Shown here one piece after another: positions 7,757 through 16,285 of a stretch of DNA of 64,000 nt (its first letter is position 1; the number at the start of each line of letters is the position of its first letter). A program made the position numbers and the translations under genes. Source of the stretch: Pseudomonas tolaasii NCPPB 2192 (GTDB taxonomy: Bacteria; Pseudomonadota; Gammaproteobacteria; Pseudomonadales; Pseudomonadaceae). Below the pieces are notes generated by a model. It searched no databases. It was not told the DNA's origin and saw nothing but the letters and a program-made list of their open reading frames with translations. Location of the stretch: assembly GCF_002813445.1 (NCBI RefSeq), contig NZ_PHHD01000001.1:3968001-4032000 (forward strand). Reading direction: 5' to 3'.

Positions 7757-9631
7757 ATGCTGCAAAATATCAGGGACAATTCACAAGGCTGGATTGCCAA
7801 GACCATTATCGGGATCATCGTCGCGTTGATGGCGTTCACCGGTATCGAGGCGATTTTTCAGGCCTCGACCAACAACAAGCAGGACGTGGCCAAGGTCAAC
7901 GGTGAAGAGATTACTCAAACCGAATTGAGCCAGGCCGTCGACATGCAGCGCCGTCAGCTGATGCAACAGCTGGGCAAGGATTTCGATGCTTCGCTGCTGG
8001 ACGAAAAACTGCTGCGCGATGCGGCCCTCAAGGGTCTGATCGATCGCAAGCTGTTGCTGCAAGGTGCTGCGGATTCCAAGTTCGGCTTCTCTGAAGCGGC
8101 ACTGGATCAGGTTATCCTGCAGACGCCGGAATTCCAGGTGGACGGCAAATTCAATGCCGAACGCTTTGACCAGGTGATCCGTCAGCTGGGCTACAGCCGC
8201 ATGCAGTTCCGGCAGATGATGACCCAGGAAATGCTGATCGGCCAGGTTCGTGCAGGCATCGTCGGCAGTGGTTTCGTGACCGATGCCGAAGTGCTGGCAT
8301 TCGCGCGTCTGGAAAAACAGACCCGCGATTTCGCCACCGTCAACATCAAGGCTGACCCAGCTGCAGTGAAGCTCACCGACGACGAGGTCAAGGCTTACTA
8401 CGACCAACACGCCAAAGAGTTCATGACCCCGGATCAGGTGGTCATCGACTATCTGGAACTGAAGAAGTCTTCCTTCTTCGACCAGGTCACCGTGAAGGAC
8501 GAAGAACTGCAGGCGGCCTATCAGAAAGAAACCGCCAACCTCGCCGAACAGCGTCGTGCCGCGCACATCCTGATTGAAGTCAACGACAAGGTGACCGAGG
8601 CCCAAGCCAAGGCCAAGATCGAAGAGATCCAGGCGCGCCTGGCCAAGGGCGAGAAGTTCGAAGCCCTGGCCAAGGAATTCTCCCAGGACCCGGGTTCGGC
8701 CAACAATGGCGGTGACCTCGGTTTTGCCGGCCCTGGCGTTTACGACCCTGACTTCGAAACGGCCCTGTACGCGTTGAACAAAGATCAGGTTTCGGCTCCG
8801 GTGCGTACCTCTTTCGGCTGGCACCTGATCAAGCTGCTGGGCGTTGAAGCACCTCAGGTGCCAACGTTTGCCAGCCTGAAAGACAAGCTGACCCGCGAGC
8901 TCAAGACGCAACAGGTTGAACAGCGCTACGTAGAAGCCACCAAACAATTGGAAGATGCTGCGTTTGAAGCGTCCGACCTGGCCCAGCCAGCGGCAGACCT
9001 GAAGCTGACCGTGCACACTTCTGCGCCATTTGGCCGTGAAGGTGGCGAAGGTGTTGCGGCCAACCGTGCCGTGGTCACCGCTGCATTCAGCCCGGAAGTT
9101 CTGGATGAAGGCGCCAACAGTTCCGCCATTGAGCTGGACCCGGAAACCATCATCGTGCTGCGTGCCAAAGAGCATCTGAAGCCTTCGCAACTGCCGCTGG
9201 AAAGCGTGTCGGCAGCGATCCGCACTCAGATGACCAAAGAGCGTGCCAGCGCGGCGGCCAAGGCCCATGCCGACGAGCTGATCGCCAGCCTGCGTGATGG
9301 CAAGACCCCGCTGAACCAGCCGGTTGACGGCCAGGCCTGGAAAGTCACCGAAGCGGCTACCCGTAGCGCCGAAGCGATTGACCCGGCTGTGCTGCAAGCC
9401 CTGTTCCGCATGCCAAAGCCTGCGGCCAAGGACAAGCCGACCTTCACCACCGTGACCCTCGCTGATGGCAGCCTGGTGATTGTGCGCTTGAACGGCGTCA
9501 ACGAAGCCGCAGCCCCTACGGACGAAGAAAAGGCGCAATACCGCCGCTTCCTCGCTTCCCGTATTGGCCAGCAAGACTTCGCTGCGTTCCGCAAGCAATT
9601 GGAAGCCAAGGCTGACATCAAGAAGTTCTGA
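7757..9631 (+). CDS. ppiD: Periplasmic chaperone / peptidyl-prolyl isomerase PpiD (SurA N-terminal and parvulin domains)
   Basis: A 624-residue inner-membrane-anchored periplasmic folding factor. One N-terminal transmembrane helix spans about residues 13-34 (AKTIIGIIVALMAFTGIEA). A SurA-like chaperone region follows. A parvulin rotamase domain spans about 265-360 (AAHILIEVND to SFGWHLIKLLG). It assists outer-membrane protein folding near the Sec translocon. GGGGGA precedes the ATG. The position after hupB is conserved. Confidence 0.95.
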   Translation: MLQNIRDNSQGWIAKTIIGIIVALMAFTGIEAIFQASTNNKQDVAKVNGEEITQTELSQAVDMQRRQLMQQLGKDFDASLLDEKLLRDAALKGLIDRKLLLQGAADSKFGFSEAALDQVILQTPEFQVDGKFNAERFDQVIRQLGYSRMQFRQMMTQEMLIGQVRAGIVGSGFVTDAEVLAFARLEKQTRDFATVNIKADPAAVKLTDDEVKAYYDQHAKEFMTPDQVVIDYLELKKSSFFDQVTVKDEELQAAYQKETANLAEQRRAAHILIEVNDKVTEAQAKAKIEEIQARLAKGEKFEALAKEFSQDPGSANNGGDLGFAGPGVYDPDFETALYALNKDQVSAPVRTSFGWHLIKLLGVEAPQVPTFASLKDKLTRELKTQQVEQRYVEATKQLEDAAFEASDLAQPAADLKLTVHTSAPFGREGGEGVAANRAVVTAAFSPEVLDEGANSSAIELDPETIIVLRAKEHLKPSQLPLESVSAAIRTQMTKERASAAAKAHADELIASLRDGKTPLNQPVDGQAWKVTEAATRSAEAIDPAVLQALFRMPKPAAKDKPTFTTVTLADGSLVIVRLNGVNEAAAPTDEEKAQYRRFLASRIGQQDFAAFRKQLEAKADIKKF

Positions 9632-9644
9632 TGCCGGCTTGAAC

Positions 9645-9682
9645 AAAAAGCCCCCGGCCTGAGAAGGTGCGGGGGCTTTTTT
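9645..9682 (+). terminator. Rho-independent terminator after ppiD
   Basis: Stem AAGCCCCC / GGGGGCTT with a 15-nt loop, followed by a six-T run. The A run on the other side would also allow activity on the minus strand. Confidence 0.9.
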
Positions 9683-9839
9683 ATGCGCTCGCGCTCCGAA
9701 TCCTCAGTTAACAGGCTGTAGTTACCTTTTCCGGCGCCCGTGTCTATTAAGCCTGTGACGTTTTACCGACAGGAATGCGCGCGCCAAGCCACCGTTCTGT
9801 TGCACAATACCGGCCGGACCGTTTTCCTCAGGATTTTCA

Positions 9840-10670
9840 ATGTCGACATCATTTCACTTGCGTAGCCTCGGGCTGGCGCTGGTGCTGGCGGGCGCCGCGG
9901 GCTGCTCGTCACCCAAGACCGCTATTTATGAACATGAAAATTTCGACGACTCCGGCACGTTTTCCCGCGATTATCCGGTCAGCGATGTGGCCGCCTGTGA
10001 GGCGGCGCGTCGTGCGCTGTTGAGCCAGGGTTACATCATCACCAGCAGCGACCCGAAGCTGGTAGTGGGTAACAAGAGCTTTCAACAGACCGGTGAAACC
10101 CACCTGCAAATCAGCTTCAACGTGGTGTGTGCTGCCGACGGCAGCAAGGGCTCGAACCACTCGACGATGTTCGCCAACGCCTTGCAGGACCGCTACGCAC
10201 TGAAGAAGGTAAACAACTCCGCGAGCCTGGGCGTGGGCGTGCTGGGTTCGGTGTCGATGCCGATCGGCTCCACCGACGATTCGATGGTCAAGGTGGCGAG
10301 CGAGACCGTCTCGGCGCCGAAGTTCTACGACCGTTACTTCGCGTTGGTGGATGTATTTCTGCCCCAGGAAGTGAAAAAGGCCGAGCATATTCCCGAAAAG
10401 CCCAAGGCTGACCTGGGGGTGCCCGAGCCCAAGGCCGAGCCGGCCGCTGCAGCTGCGGCTGCGGCGGCGCCTGCGGACAAGGTTGAGCCACCGAAAGAAG
10501 CAGCGCCTGCTCCTGCGGTTACACAGCCGGTTTCACAACCGGTAGCGCCGCCGGCGGAACCGGCTCCGATTGCGCCTCAGGCAGAGCCGGTGGTGGCTCC
10601 ACCGGTAAGCAACCCTGCATTGCCCGCGCCGACCGAGGCGATTCCGCCTTTACCGACTCCCGCGAAATAA
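9840..10670 (+). CDS. DUF2242 family lipoprotein
   Basis: A 276-residue predicted lipoprotein. The signal peptide ends LAGAAGC, so Cys22 would be lipidated. The folded part (about residues 23-185) resembles DUF2242 proteins of pseudomonads. The last 85 residues are an Ala/Pro-rich low-complexity tail with runs of alanine and repeated PAP/VAPP motifs, probably an extended periplasmic linker. The function is unknown. It stands alone between two terminators, downstream of ppiD. Confidence 0.75.
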   Translation: MSTSFHLRSLGLALVLAGAAGCSSPKTAIYEHENFDDSGTFSRDYPVSDVAACEAARRALLSQGYIITSSDPKLVVGNKSFQQTGETHLQISFNVVCAADGSKGSNHSTMFANALQDRYALKKVNNSASLGVGVLGSVSMPIGSTDDSMVKVASETVSAPKFYDRYFALVDVFLPQEVKKAEHIPEKPKADLGVPEPKAEPAAAAAAAAAPADKVEPPKEAAPAPAVTQPVSQPVAPPAEPAPIAPQAEPVVAPPVSNPALPAPTEAIPPLPTPAK

Positions 10671-10673
10671 GCC

Positions 10674-10714
10674 GCAGGGCTGCGGGATAAATTCCCACAG
10701 CCCTGCTACGTTTT
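10674..10714 (+). terminator. Rho-independent terminator
   Basis: A 9-bp stem GCAGGGCTG / CAGCCCTGC, with an inner GGG/CCC extension, followed by TAC and TTTT. It ends the DUF2242 gene. Confidence 0.8.
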
Positions 10715-10827
10715 ATCTGTAAGTGCAGGAACGTCATGGCGTAGACATTTTTTCGTCATCACGGCACTTTAGGCTGGGTTTGCAGGTCATTTAACTGCAA
10801 CCGCTTTTTACAGATAAGGAGTCCACC

Positions 10828-10914
10828 ATGGACGATTACCAGGAAGAACTGCTGGAGTACCACGCGTTTGAAATGGATCCCTTGGATCCGGCTGATGACG
10901 CCACCGAGCTGTAA
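10828..10914 (+). CDS. 28-residue acidic small protein (candidate)
   Basis: A short ORF beginning MDDYQEELLEYHAFEMDPLD and ending DATEL. It is strongly acidic, with about 12 Asp/Glu and almost no basic residues. AAGGAG lies 7-8 nt before the ATG, an ideal Shine-Dalgarno arrangement. An inverted repeat TTGCAG/CTGCAA (10780-10800) precedes it and a terminator isolates it from upstream transcription. Its stop lies 8 bp from the convergent AraC gene. I do not recognise a characterised family. Composition suggests a soluble peptide that binds a basic partner, which is inference only. Confidence 0.6.
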   Translation: MDDYQEELLEYHAFEMDPLDPADDATEL

Positions 10915-10922
10915 GACCGACT

Positions 10923-11957
10923 TCAGGCGGAATGCCGCTGACTGCGGCGAAATTCCCCTGGGGTCTGGTTGTTCCACCGCCTGAACGCCCGTTGAAATGC
11001 CTGGGCTGAGGCAAAACCGAGCAGGAAGGCGATTTCGCCGAATGCCAGTTCCGTGTCGCGAATGTAGGTCATGGCCAGGTCGCGGCGGGTATCGTTGAGA
11101 ATCGCGCGAAACTGCGTGCCTTCATCGGCCAGTTTGCGGCGCAGCGTCCAGGTTGGCAGCTTCAGGCGTGCCGCCACTTCTTCCAGGTCGGGTTCCCGGC
11201 CGCCATTGAGCATCGGCCCGAGCAAGCGGGTAATGCGCTCGCGCAGGCTGCGCGTGCGGGTAAGCTGCTCCAACTCCCTTTCACACAGCTGCAGCAACAG
11301 ATGCCAGGTGCTGGGGCAATGCTGCGGGTTGCGCAGCGCCAGGGTCGCCTGGTTCAGACGCAGTTGGTTGGCGGCGGCGCCGAACTGCACCGGGCTGTCG
11401 CCCAGCACGCCGTACTGCTCGCTGTACTCCGGGGCTTCAAACTCAATCTCGATGCGCTGGGCGTGCACCGTTTGCTGCGTCAGGCTCGACAGCTGGTGCA
11501 GCCAGCCGGCGATGATCGAATCCACCACAAAGCGGTTGTAGGCGTTATACGGGCTGATGGAGTAGAAGCGCAGCCAGGCGCCTTCGGCGTCCTCATGAAA
11601 GCTCGACTGCCCGCGATAGTTGGAGCCGTACAAGGCTTCAAAGCGGGTCAGCGTACGTGCGGCCTCGCGTACGTTTGGCGCCTGCGCGGCGGTGACGCCG
11701 GCGAGGCCTGCCTGGCTCAAGCGGCTCAGCTGGCCCATGCGCAGGCCCAGCCCGGGGTCGCCGGTGAGCTGAATGGCCGCGTGGCCCAAACGCATATAGC
11801 GCGGGATCGATAGGCGGGCACCCGCTTCGGCAAGGCGCGCCGGGTCCAGGCCGTATTGCAGCAGCAGCGGTTGCGGATCCACACCGTGGCTGTCAATCGC
11901 ATCGGCCAGGGCTTGCACGAAGCCTACCGATAAGTCCCCCAGGCGCACCGGCTTCAA
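10923..11957 (-). CDS. AraC-family transcriptional regulator
   Basis: The 344-residue protein has an N-terminal arabinose-binding-like regulatory domain of the AraC_N_binding type (about residues 20-210). The C-terminal double helix-turn-helix spans about 240-335 (LEEVAARLKLPTWTLRRKL, then FGEIAFLLGFASAQAFQRAF). The TTG start lies 4 nt downstream of the stop of the nitrilase-fold gene, so the two are translationally linked. Regulation of fadH or of its partner gene is possible but not shown. Confidence 0.9.
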   Translation of the reverse strand: MKPVRLGDLSVGFVQALADAIDSHGVDPQPLLLQYGLDPARLAEAGARLSIPRYMRLGHAAIQLTGDPGLGLRMGQLSRLSQAGLAGVTAAQAPNVREAARTLTRFEALYGSNYRGQSSFHEDAEGAWLRFYSISPYNAYNRFVVDSIIAGWLHQLSSLTQQTVHAQRIEIEFEAPEYSEQYGVLGDSPVQFGAAANQLRLNQATLALRNPQHCPSTWHLLLQLCERELEQLTRTRSLRERITRLLGPMLNGGREPDLEEVAARLKLPTWTLRRKLADEGTQFRAILNDTRRDLAMTYIRDTELAFGEIAFLLGFASAQAFQRAFRRWNNQTPGEFRRSQRHSA

Positions 11958-11961
11958 GGCA

Positions 11962-13092
11962 CTACAACCAGATATTCAGCAAACGTGCGCCGCGGGCATC
12001 GCTGTCGGCGGTGATCTGCCCGTTGCTGCTGAGAAAGCTGTGCCCGGCGGTGCCCAGGTCCCAGAACTGCCCGCGCAGGAACACGCTCATGCCGGCGTTG
12101 GCCTGGCTGATGGGTTGCTGGCTGATCAGGGTCAGGCGGCGCCAGGCTTCGCCTTCGCTGAGCTCTTCGGGTTTGAGACTGATTTCGGACGGCGTAGACA
12201 CGCTTTTGAAGCCACGCCATGGGCGGTCCCACGTGTCACGACCGGTGACGAAGGCGGGCACGGCGATTAACTGCGCACCTTGCTCGTTAAGCTTGCGGTA
12301 GTTGTCGGGGTACCAGCTGTCGCTGCCAATCAGGATGCCCAGGCGCCCGGCCGGGGTATCGACCACGCTGATCAGGTTTTCATCGCCCGGCTCGATAAAG
12401 CCGCGCTCATCGTAGATCGGATAGAACTGGCGTTGCGGTTGGCCCACCGGCAAACCGTCAGCGCCAAACACCAGGCTGGCGTTGTACAGCGCACCATGGC
12501 CGACGTGCAATTGGCCGTCTCTCACGCTGGGGTTCGGCAGGGCAATGGAGCCGGCCACCAGGGTGACACCAAACTCCCTGGCCAGGCCGCCGAACAGGGC
12601 CTGATAGTCGTGCGCCATGGCGGGGGCTTTCATGCGCAGGTAGGCGTCGTCCATGCGGTTCTCACCGGTGGCGCTAAGCCATGCCCGTGCAAACAAAAAG
12701 GGGTTGCTGGCCGACAGCCAGTTCATTGCATCCTTGAGATGGATCGACTGGTACAGCTCGTTTTTTTCGCCGCTGAGCATCAGCCAGGTGCCGATATGTT
12801 CCGGCAGCACGACGATGGTTTTCCCGTTGATCAGCCCTTGGTCGCGGGCCTTCTGCAAATAAGCCGCAAGCTTTAAGTGCAAGCGATCCAGGCTCTGAAA
12901 ATCGGCCGGGAACAACTCCGGCTGGATGCCCAGCAAATTGCCGCGATCCGCCGGCACGCCTTCGTTGACGGCCAGTGTAATGCGCAGGTCCGACAGGTAA
13001 TGCGCCACAGGGCGCTCCTGGGTCCAGACCAGATACGCGGCGACGGCGGCAACCAGGGCCATGGAGACGGTGAACGCTAAAAGTTTACGCAT
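11962..13092 (-). CDS. Membrane-anchored nitrilase-fold (carbon-nitrogen hydrolase superfamily) protein, probably catalytically altered
   Basis: A 376-residue protein starting MRKLLAFTVSMALVAAVAAY, an N-terminal signal anchor, so the domain is probably periplasmic. The nitrilase fold is recognisable: Glu98 in VVLPEHIG matches the catalytic Glu, and GILIGSDSWYPDNYRKL (from about 252) aligns with the nucleophile strand. At the expected Cys position there is Gly256, and the usual Lys region reads QPQRQFYP without Lys. It may be a non-enzymatic or divergent member. The start at 13092 fits the signal anchor; a longer frame reaches 13161. It forms an operon with the AraC gene. Confidence 0.75.
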   Translation of the reverse strand: MRKLLAFTVSMALVAAVAAYLVWTQERPVAHYLSDLRITLAVNEGVPADRGNLLGIQPELFPADFQSLDRLHLKLAAYLQKARDQGLINGKTIVVLPEHIGTWLMLSGEKNELYQSIHLKDAMNWLSASNPFLFARAWLSATGENRMDDAYLRMKAPAMAHDYQALFGGLAREFGVTLVAGSIALPNPSVRDGQLHVGHGALYNASLVFGADGLPVGQPQRQFYPIYDERGFIEPGDENLISVVDTPAGRLGILIGSDSWYPDNYRKLNEQGAQLIAVPAFVTGRDTWDRPWRGFKSVSTPSEISLKPEELSEGEAWRRLTLISQQPISQANAGMSVFLRGQFWDLGTAGHSFLSSNGQITADSDARGARLLNIWL

Positions 13093-13257
13093 GGGGCAAC
13101 AGACAACAGACCGGGTATAGGGTTCGCCGACTAGGGTAGGGCCCACGGCCTGGCTTGCCAAGGGGCGGTGTGCATTTGGATCAATAACTTGTGAGTTTCA
13201 GTCATTGAGCGGTAGGCAATCGGCTCTTAGTCTGTGGGACATAAACCGATGGGGTGT

Positions 13258-13267
13258 CATTCGAATG
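13258..13267. promoter_or_regulatory. Palindrome in the nitrilase-like/fadH divergent region
   Basis: CATTCGAATG is a perfect 10-bp palindrome flanked by GGGG on the left and CCCC on the right. It lies about 38 bp before the fadH ATG and may be an operator. No regulator is assigned. Confidence 0.35.
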
Positions 13268-13304
13268 CCCCACGTCCCGTGATGATCCGTTGTGGAGCTG
13301 TACC

Positions 13305-15344
13305 ATGACCGCTGCTGCCTACCCGCACCTGCTGGCCCCGTTGGACCTGGGTTTTACCACCCTGCGCAACCGTACCCTGATGGGCTCGATGCACACCGGC
13401 CTTGAAGAAAAACCCGGCGGTTTCGAACGCATGGCCGCCTATTTTGCCGAACGCGCCCGTGGCGGCGTCGGCCTGATGGTTACCGGCGGCATTGGCCCGA
13501 ACGATGAGGGCGGGGTGTACGTCGGCGCAGCCAAGCTGACCACCGACGAAGAGGCGCAAAAGCACAAGATCGTGACCCGGGCCGTGCACGAGGCAGGCGG
13601 CAAAATCTGCATGCAGATTCTCCACGCCGGTCGTTATGCCTACAGCCCCAAGCAGGTTGCACCGAGCGCGATCCAGGCGCCGATCAACCCGTTCAAGCCC
13701 AAGGAGCTGGATGAAGAGGGTATTCAGAAGCAGATCCAGGATTTCGTCACGTGCTCGCTGCTGGCCCAGGTCGCCGAGTACGACGGCGTGGAAATCATGG
13801 GGTCGGAAGGCTACTTCATTAACCAGTTCCTCGCCGCCCACACCAACCACCGCACGGACCGTTGGGGTGGCAGCTACGAAAACCGCATGCGCCTGGCCGT
13901 GGAAATCGTCAGCCGCGTGCGTGAAGCCGTAGGCCCGAACTTCATCATTATTTTCCGCCTGTCGATGCTTGACCTGGTGGAAGGCGGCAGCACCTGGGAA
14001 GAAATCGTGCAACTGGCCAAGGCCATTGAAGGCGCCGGTGCGACGATCATCAACACCGGCATCGGCTGGCACGAAGCGCGCATCCCGACCATCGCCACCA
14101 AAGTGCCGCGTGGCGCGTTCAGTAAAGTCACCGCCAAGCTGCGTGGCGCGGTGAACATCCCGCTGATCACCACCAACCGCATCAACACCCCGGAAATTGC
14201 CGAGCAGATCCTGGCCGAAGGCGACGCCGATATGGTGTCGATGGCGCGCCCCTTCCTGGCCGACCCGGACTTCGTCAACAAAGCCGCCGCCGGGCGTGCC
14301 GATGAAATCAATACCTGCATCGGCTGCAACCAGGCCTGCCTGGACCACACCTTCGGCGGCAAGCTGACCACCTGCCTGGTCAACCCGCGGGCGTGCTACG
14401 AGACCGAGCTGAACTATCTGCCGGTCAAGCAAATCAAGAAAATCGCGGTGGTCGGTGCCGGCCCGGCAGGTCTGGCGGCGGCCACCGTGGCGGCCGAGCG
14501 CGGCCATCAGGTGACTTTGTTCGACTCGGCCAGCGAGATCGGCGGCCAGTTCAACATTGCCAAGCGCGTGCCGGGCAAGGAAGAGTTTTTCGAAACCCTG
14601 CGCTACTTCAAGCGCAAATTGCAGACCACCCACGTCGAGCTGTGCCTCAACACTCGCGTGGACGTCGAGCAACTCAAGGCCGGCGGTTATGACGAGATCA
14701 TCCTTGCCACCGGCATCGCGCCGCGTACCCCGGCGATTCCCGGTATCGACAATGCCAAGGTGCTGAGTTACCTGGACGTGATTCTGGAGCGCAAGCCGGT
14801 CGGCAAGCGCGTGGCGGTGATCGGCGCGGGCGGCATCGGCTTCGATGTGTCCGAATTCCTCGTGCACCAGGGCGTGTCCACCAGCCTCGACCGCGAAGCG
14901 TTCTGGAAAGAGTGGGGCATCGACACCCAACTGCAAGCTCGTGGCGGTGTGGCCGGCATCAAGCCGCAGCCCCACGCGCCGGCGCGCGAAGTGTTCCTGC
15001 TGCAGCGCAAGACGTCCAAGGTCGGCGACGGCCTGGGCAAAACCACCGGCTGGATTCACCGTACCGGCTTGAAAAACAAGCAGGTGCAAATGCTCAACAG
15101 CGTCGAGTACCTGAAGATCGACGATGACGGCCTGCATATCCGCATCGGTGCCGAGGGCGAGCCTCAAGTGCTGGCGGTGGACAACATCATCATCTGCGCC
15201 GGGCAGGACCCGCTGCGTGAGCTGCAGGACGGCCTGGTCGCCGCCGGTCAGACCGTGCACCTGATCGGCGGCGCCGATGTGGCGGCCGAACTGGACGCCA
15301 AACGCGCCATCAACCAGGGCTCGCGCCTCGCCGCCGAGCTGTAA
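13305..15344 (+). CDS. fadH: NADPH-dependent 2,4-dienoyl-CoA reductase
   Basis: The 679-residue flavo-iron-sulfur enzyme has family-typical length. An old-yellow-enzyme-like FMN barrel occupies residues 1-330. The 4Fe-4S cysteines Cys338, Cys341, Cys345 and Cys357 lie in CIGCNQAC...LTTC. A C-terminal FAD/NADPH domain follows, starting with the dinucleotide motif GAGPAGLAAA. It reduces 2,4-dienoyl-CoA during beta-oxidation of unsaturated fatty acids. The start at 13305 has GTGGAG upstream. A terminator follows at 15353. Confidence 0.95.
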   Translation: MTAAAYPHLLAPLDLGFTTLRNRTLMGSMHTGLEEKPGGFERMAAYFAERARGGVGLMVTGGIGPNDEGGVYVGAAKLTTDEEAQKHKIVTRAVHEAGGKICMQILHAGRYAYSPKQVAPSAIQAPINPFKPKELDEEGIQKQIQDFVTCSLLAQVAEYDGVEIMGSEGYFINQFLAAHTNHRTDRWGGSYENRMRLAVEIVSRVREAVGPNFIIIFRLSMLDLVEGGSTWEEIVQLAKAIEGAGATIINTGIGWHEARIPTIATKVPRGAFSKVTAKLRGAVNIPLITTNRINTPEIAEQILAEGDADMVSMARPFLADPDFVNKAAAGRADEINTCIGCNQACLDHTFGGKLTTCLVNPRACYETELNYLPVKQIKKIAVVGAGPAGLAAATVAAERGHQVTLFDSASEIGGQFNIAKRVPGKEEFFETLRYFKRKLQTTHVELCLNTRVDVEQLKAGGYDEIILATGIAPRTPAIPGIDNAKVLSYLDVILERKPVGKRVAVIGAGGIGFDVSEFLVHQGVSTSLDREAFWKEWGIDTQLQARGGVAGIKPQPHAPAREVFLLQRKTSKVGDGLGKTTGWIHRTGLKNKQVQMLNSVEYLKIDDDGLHIRIGAEGEPQVLAVDNIIICAGQDPLRELQDGLVAAGQTVHLIGGADVAAELDAKRAINQGSRLAAEL

Positions 15345-15352
15345 GGCCGGGG

Positions 15353-15383
15353 AAGGGGCGGTGTTAGACTACCGCCCCTTTTT
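15353..15383 (+). terminator. Rho-independent terminator after fadH
   Basis: A 10-bp stem AAGGGGCGGT / ACCGCCCCTT with an 8-nt loop and a T run. It lies just before the next gene on the same strand. Confidence 0.85.
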
Positions 15384-15400
15384 CATGCAGAGCCCGCCCG

Positions 15401-16285
15401 ATGGGTCCTTTCGATTGGCTGCCCCACGCTCCCCTTGAACCCTTGCAGTTGGACTGGCTGCAAGGTGTGAAGCTGGCGGTGCTGCGCCTGGACCGCATCG
15501 ACCCGCTGATCAGCGGCAACAAGTGGTTCAAGCTCACCGGGCATTTGGCCCAGGCGCAGACGGCCAGGGGCGTCATCAGCCTGGGCGGCGCTTACTCCAA
15601 CCATCTGCACGCACTGGCGGCGGCGGGGCAGCGTTTTGGCTTTCAGACCGTCGGCCTGCTGCGCGGTCACCCGCAAGACACACCCACTGTTCTCGACCTC
15701 AAATCGTTCGGCATGCAGCTGCACTGGCTGGGTTATGGCGGCTATCGCGCGCGTCACGAGCCGGGTTTCTGGCTGCCCTGGCGCGAGAGATATCCGCAGC
15801 TGCACCCTGTGCCTGAAGGCGGTGGGGGCATTGCAGGGGCGCAGGGTTGCGGGGTGTTGGTTGAGCAAGCCCGTGCACAGTTGAACGCTCTGGGTTGGGC
15901 TGATTACAACGGGTGGTGGCTGGCGGCGGGCACGGGTACCACGCTGGCCGGCCTGGCATTGGCGGAAGCGGGGGCGCACCCGGTCTACGGGGCGATGGCG
16001 GTGCCGGATGATCACGGCGTGGCGAAAAACGTGGAGGCTATCGTGCGGGGCGGGTATGAATGGGTGGACGCCAGCCGTGGCGGTTTCGCCAAGGTTGACG
16101 CGCCGTTGCTGGACTTCATCAAAGCCACAGAGCATGCCTGTGGCTTACCGCTGGAGCCGCTCTATACCGGCAAGGCGCTGCTGGCCCTCAAGCAACAGAT
16201 CGACGCCGGGCGCTTTGCCCCCGGTACCCGCCTGATCTTTGTGCACACCGGCGGCTTGCAGGGCCGCCGGGGCTTTACCGTCTAA
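15401..16285 (+). CDS. PLP-dependent ACC deaminase / D-cysteine desulfhydrase family enzyme
   Basis: A 294-residue fold-type II PLP enzyme. The Schiff-base lysine is probably Lys41 in SGNKWFKL. SLGGAYSNHLHALAAAG matches the substrate-binding loop of the ACC deaminase/D-cysteine desulfhydrase family, and AAGTGTTLAGL the phosphate-binding glycine loop. The protein is slightly shorter than true ACC deaminases, so D-cysteine desulfhydrase or a related amino-acid deaminase is more likely. Its stop overlaps the convergent cytochrome gene by 4 bp. Confidence 0.8.
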   Translation: MGPFDWLPHAPLEPLQLDWLQGVKLAVLRLDRIDPLISGNKWFKLTGHLAQAQTARGVISLGGAYSNHLHALAAAGQRFGFQTVGLLRGHPQDTPTVLDLKSFGMQLHWLGYGGYRARHEPGFWLPWRERYPQLHPVPEGGGGIAGAQGCGVLVEQARAQLNALGWADYNGWWLAAGTGTTLAGLALAEAGAHPVYGAMAVPDDHGVAKNVEAIVRGGYEWVDASRGGFAKVDAPLLDFIKATEHACGLPLEPLYTGKALLALKQQIDAGRFAPGTRLIFVHTGGLQGRRGFTV

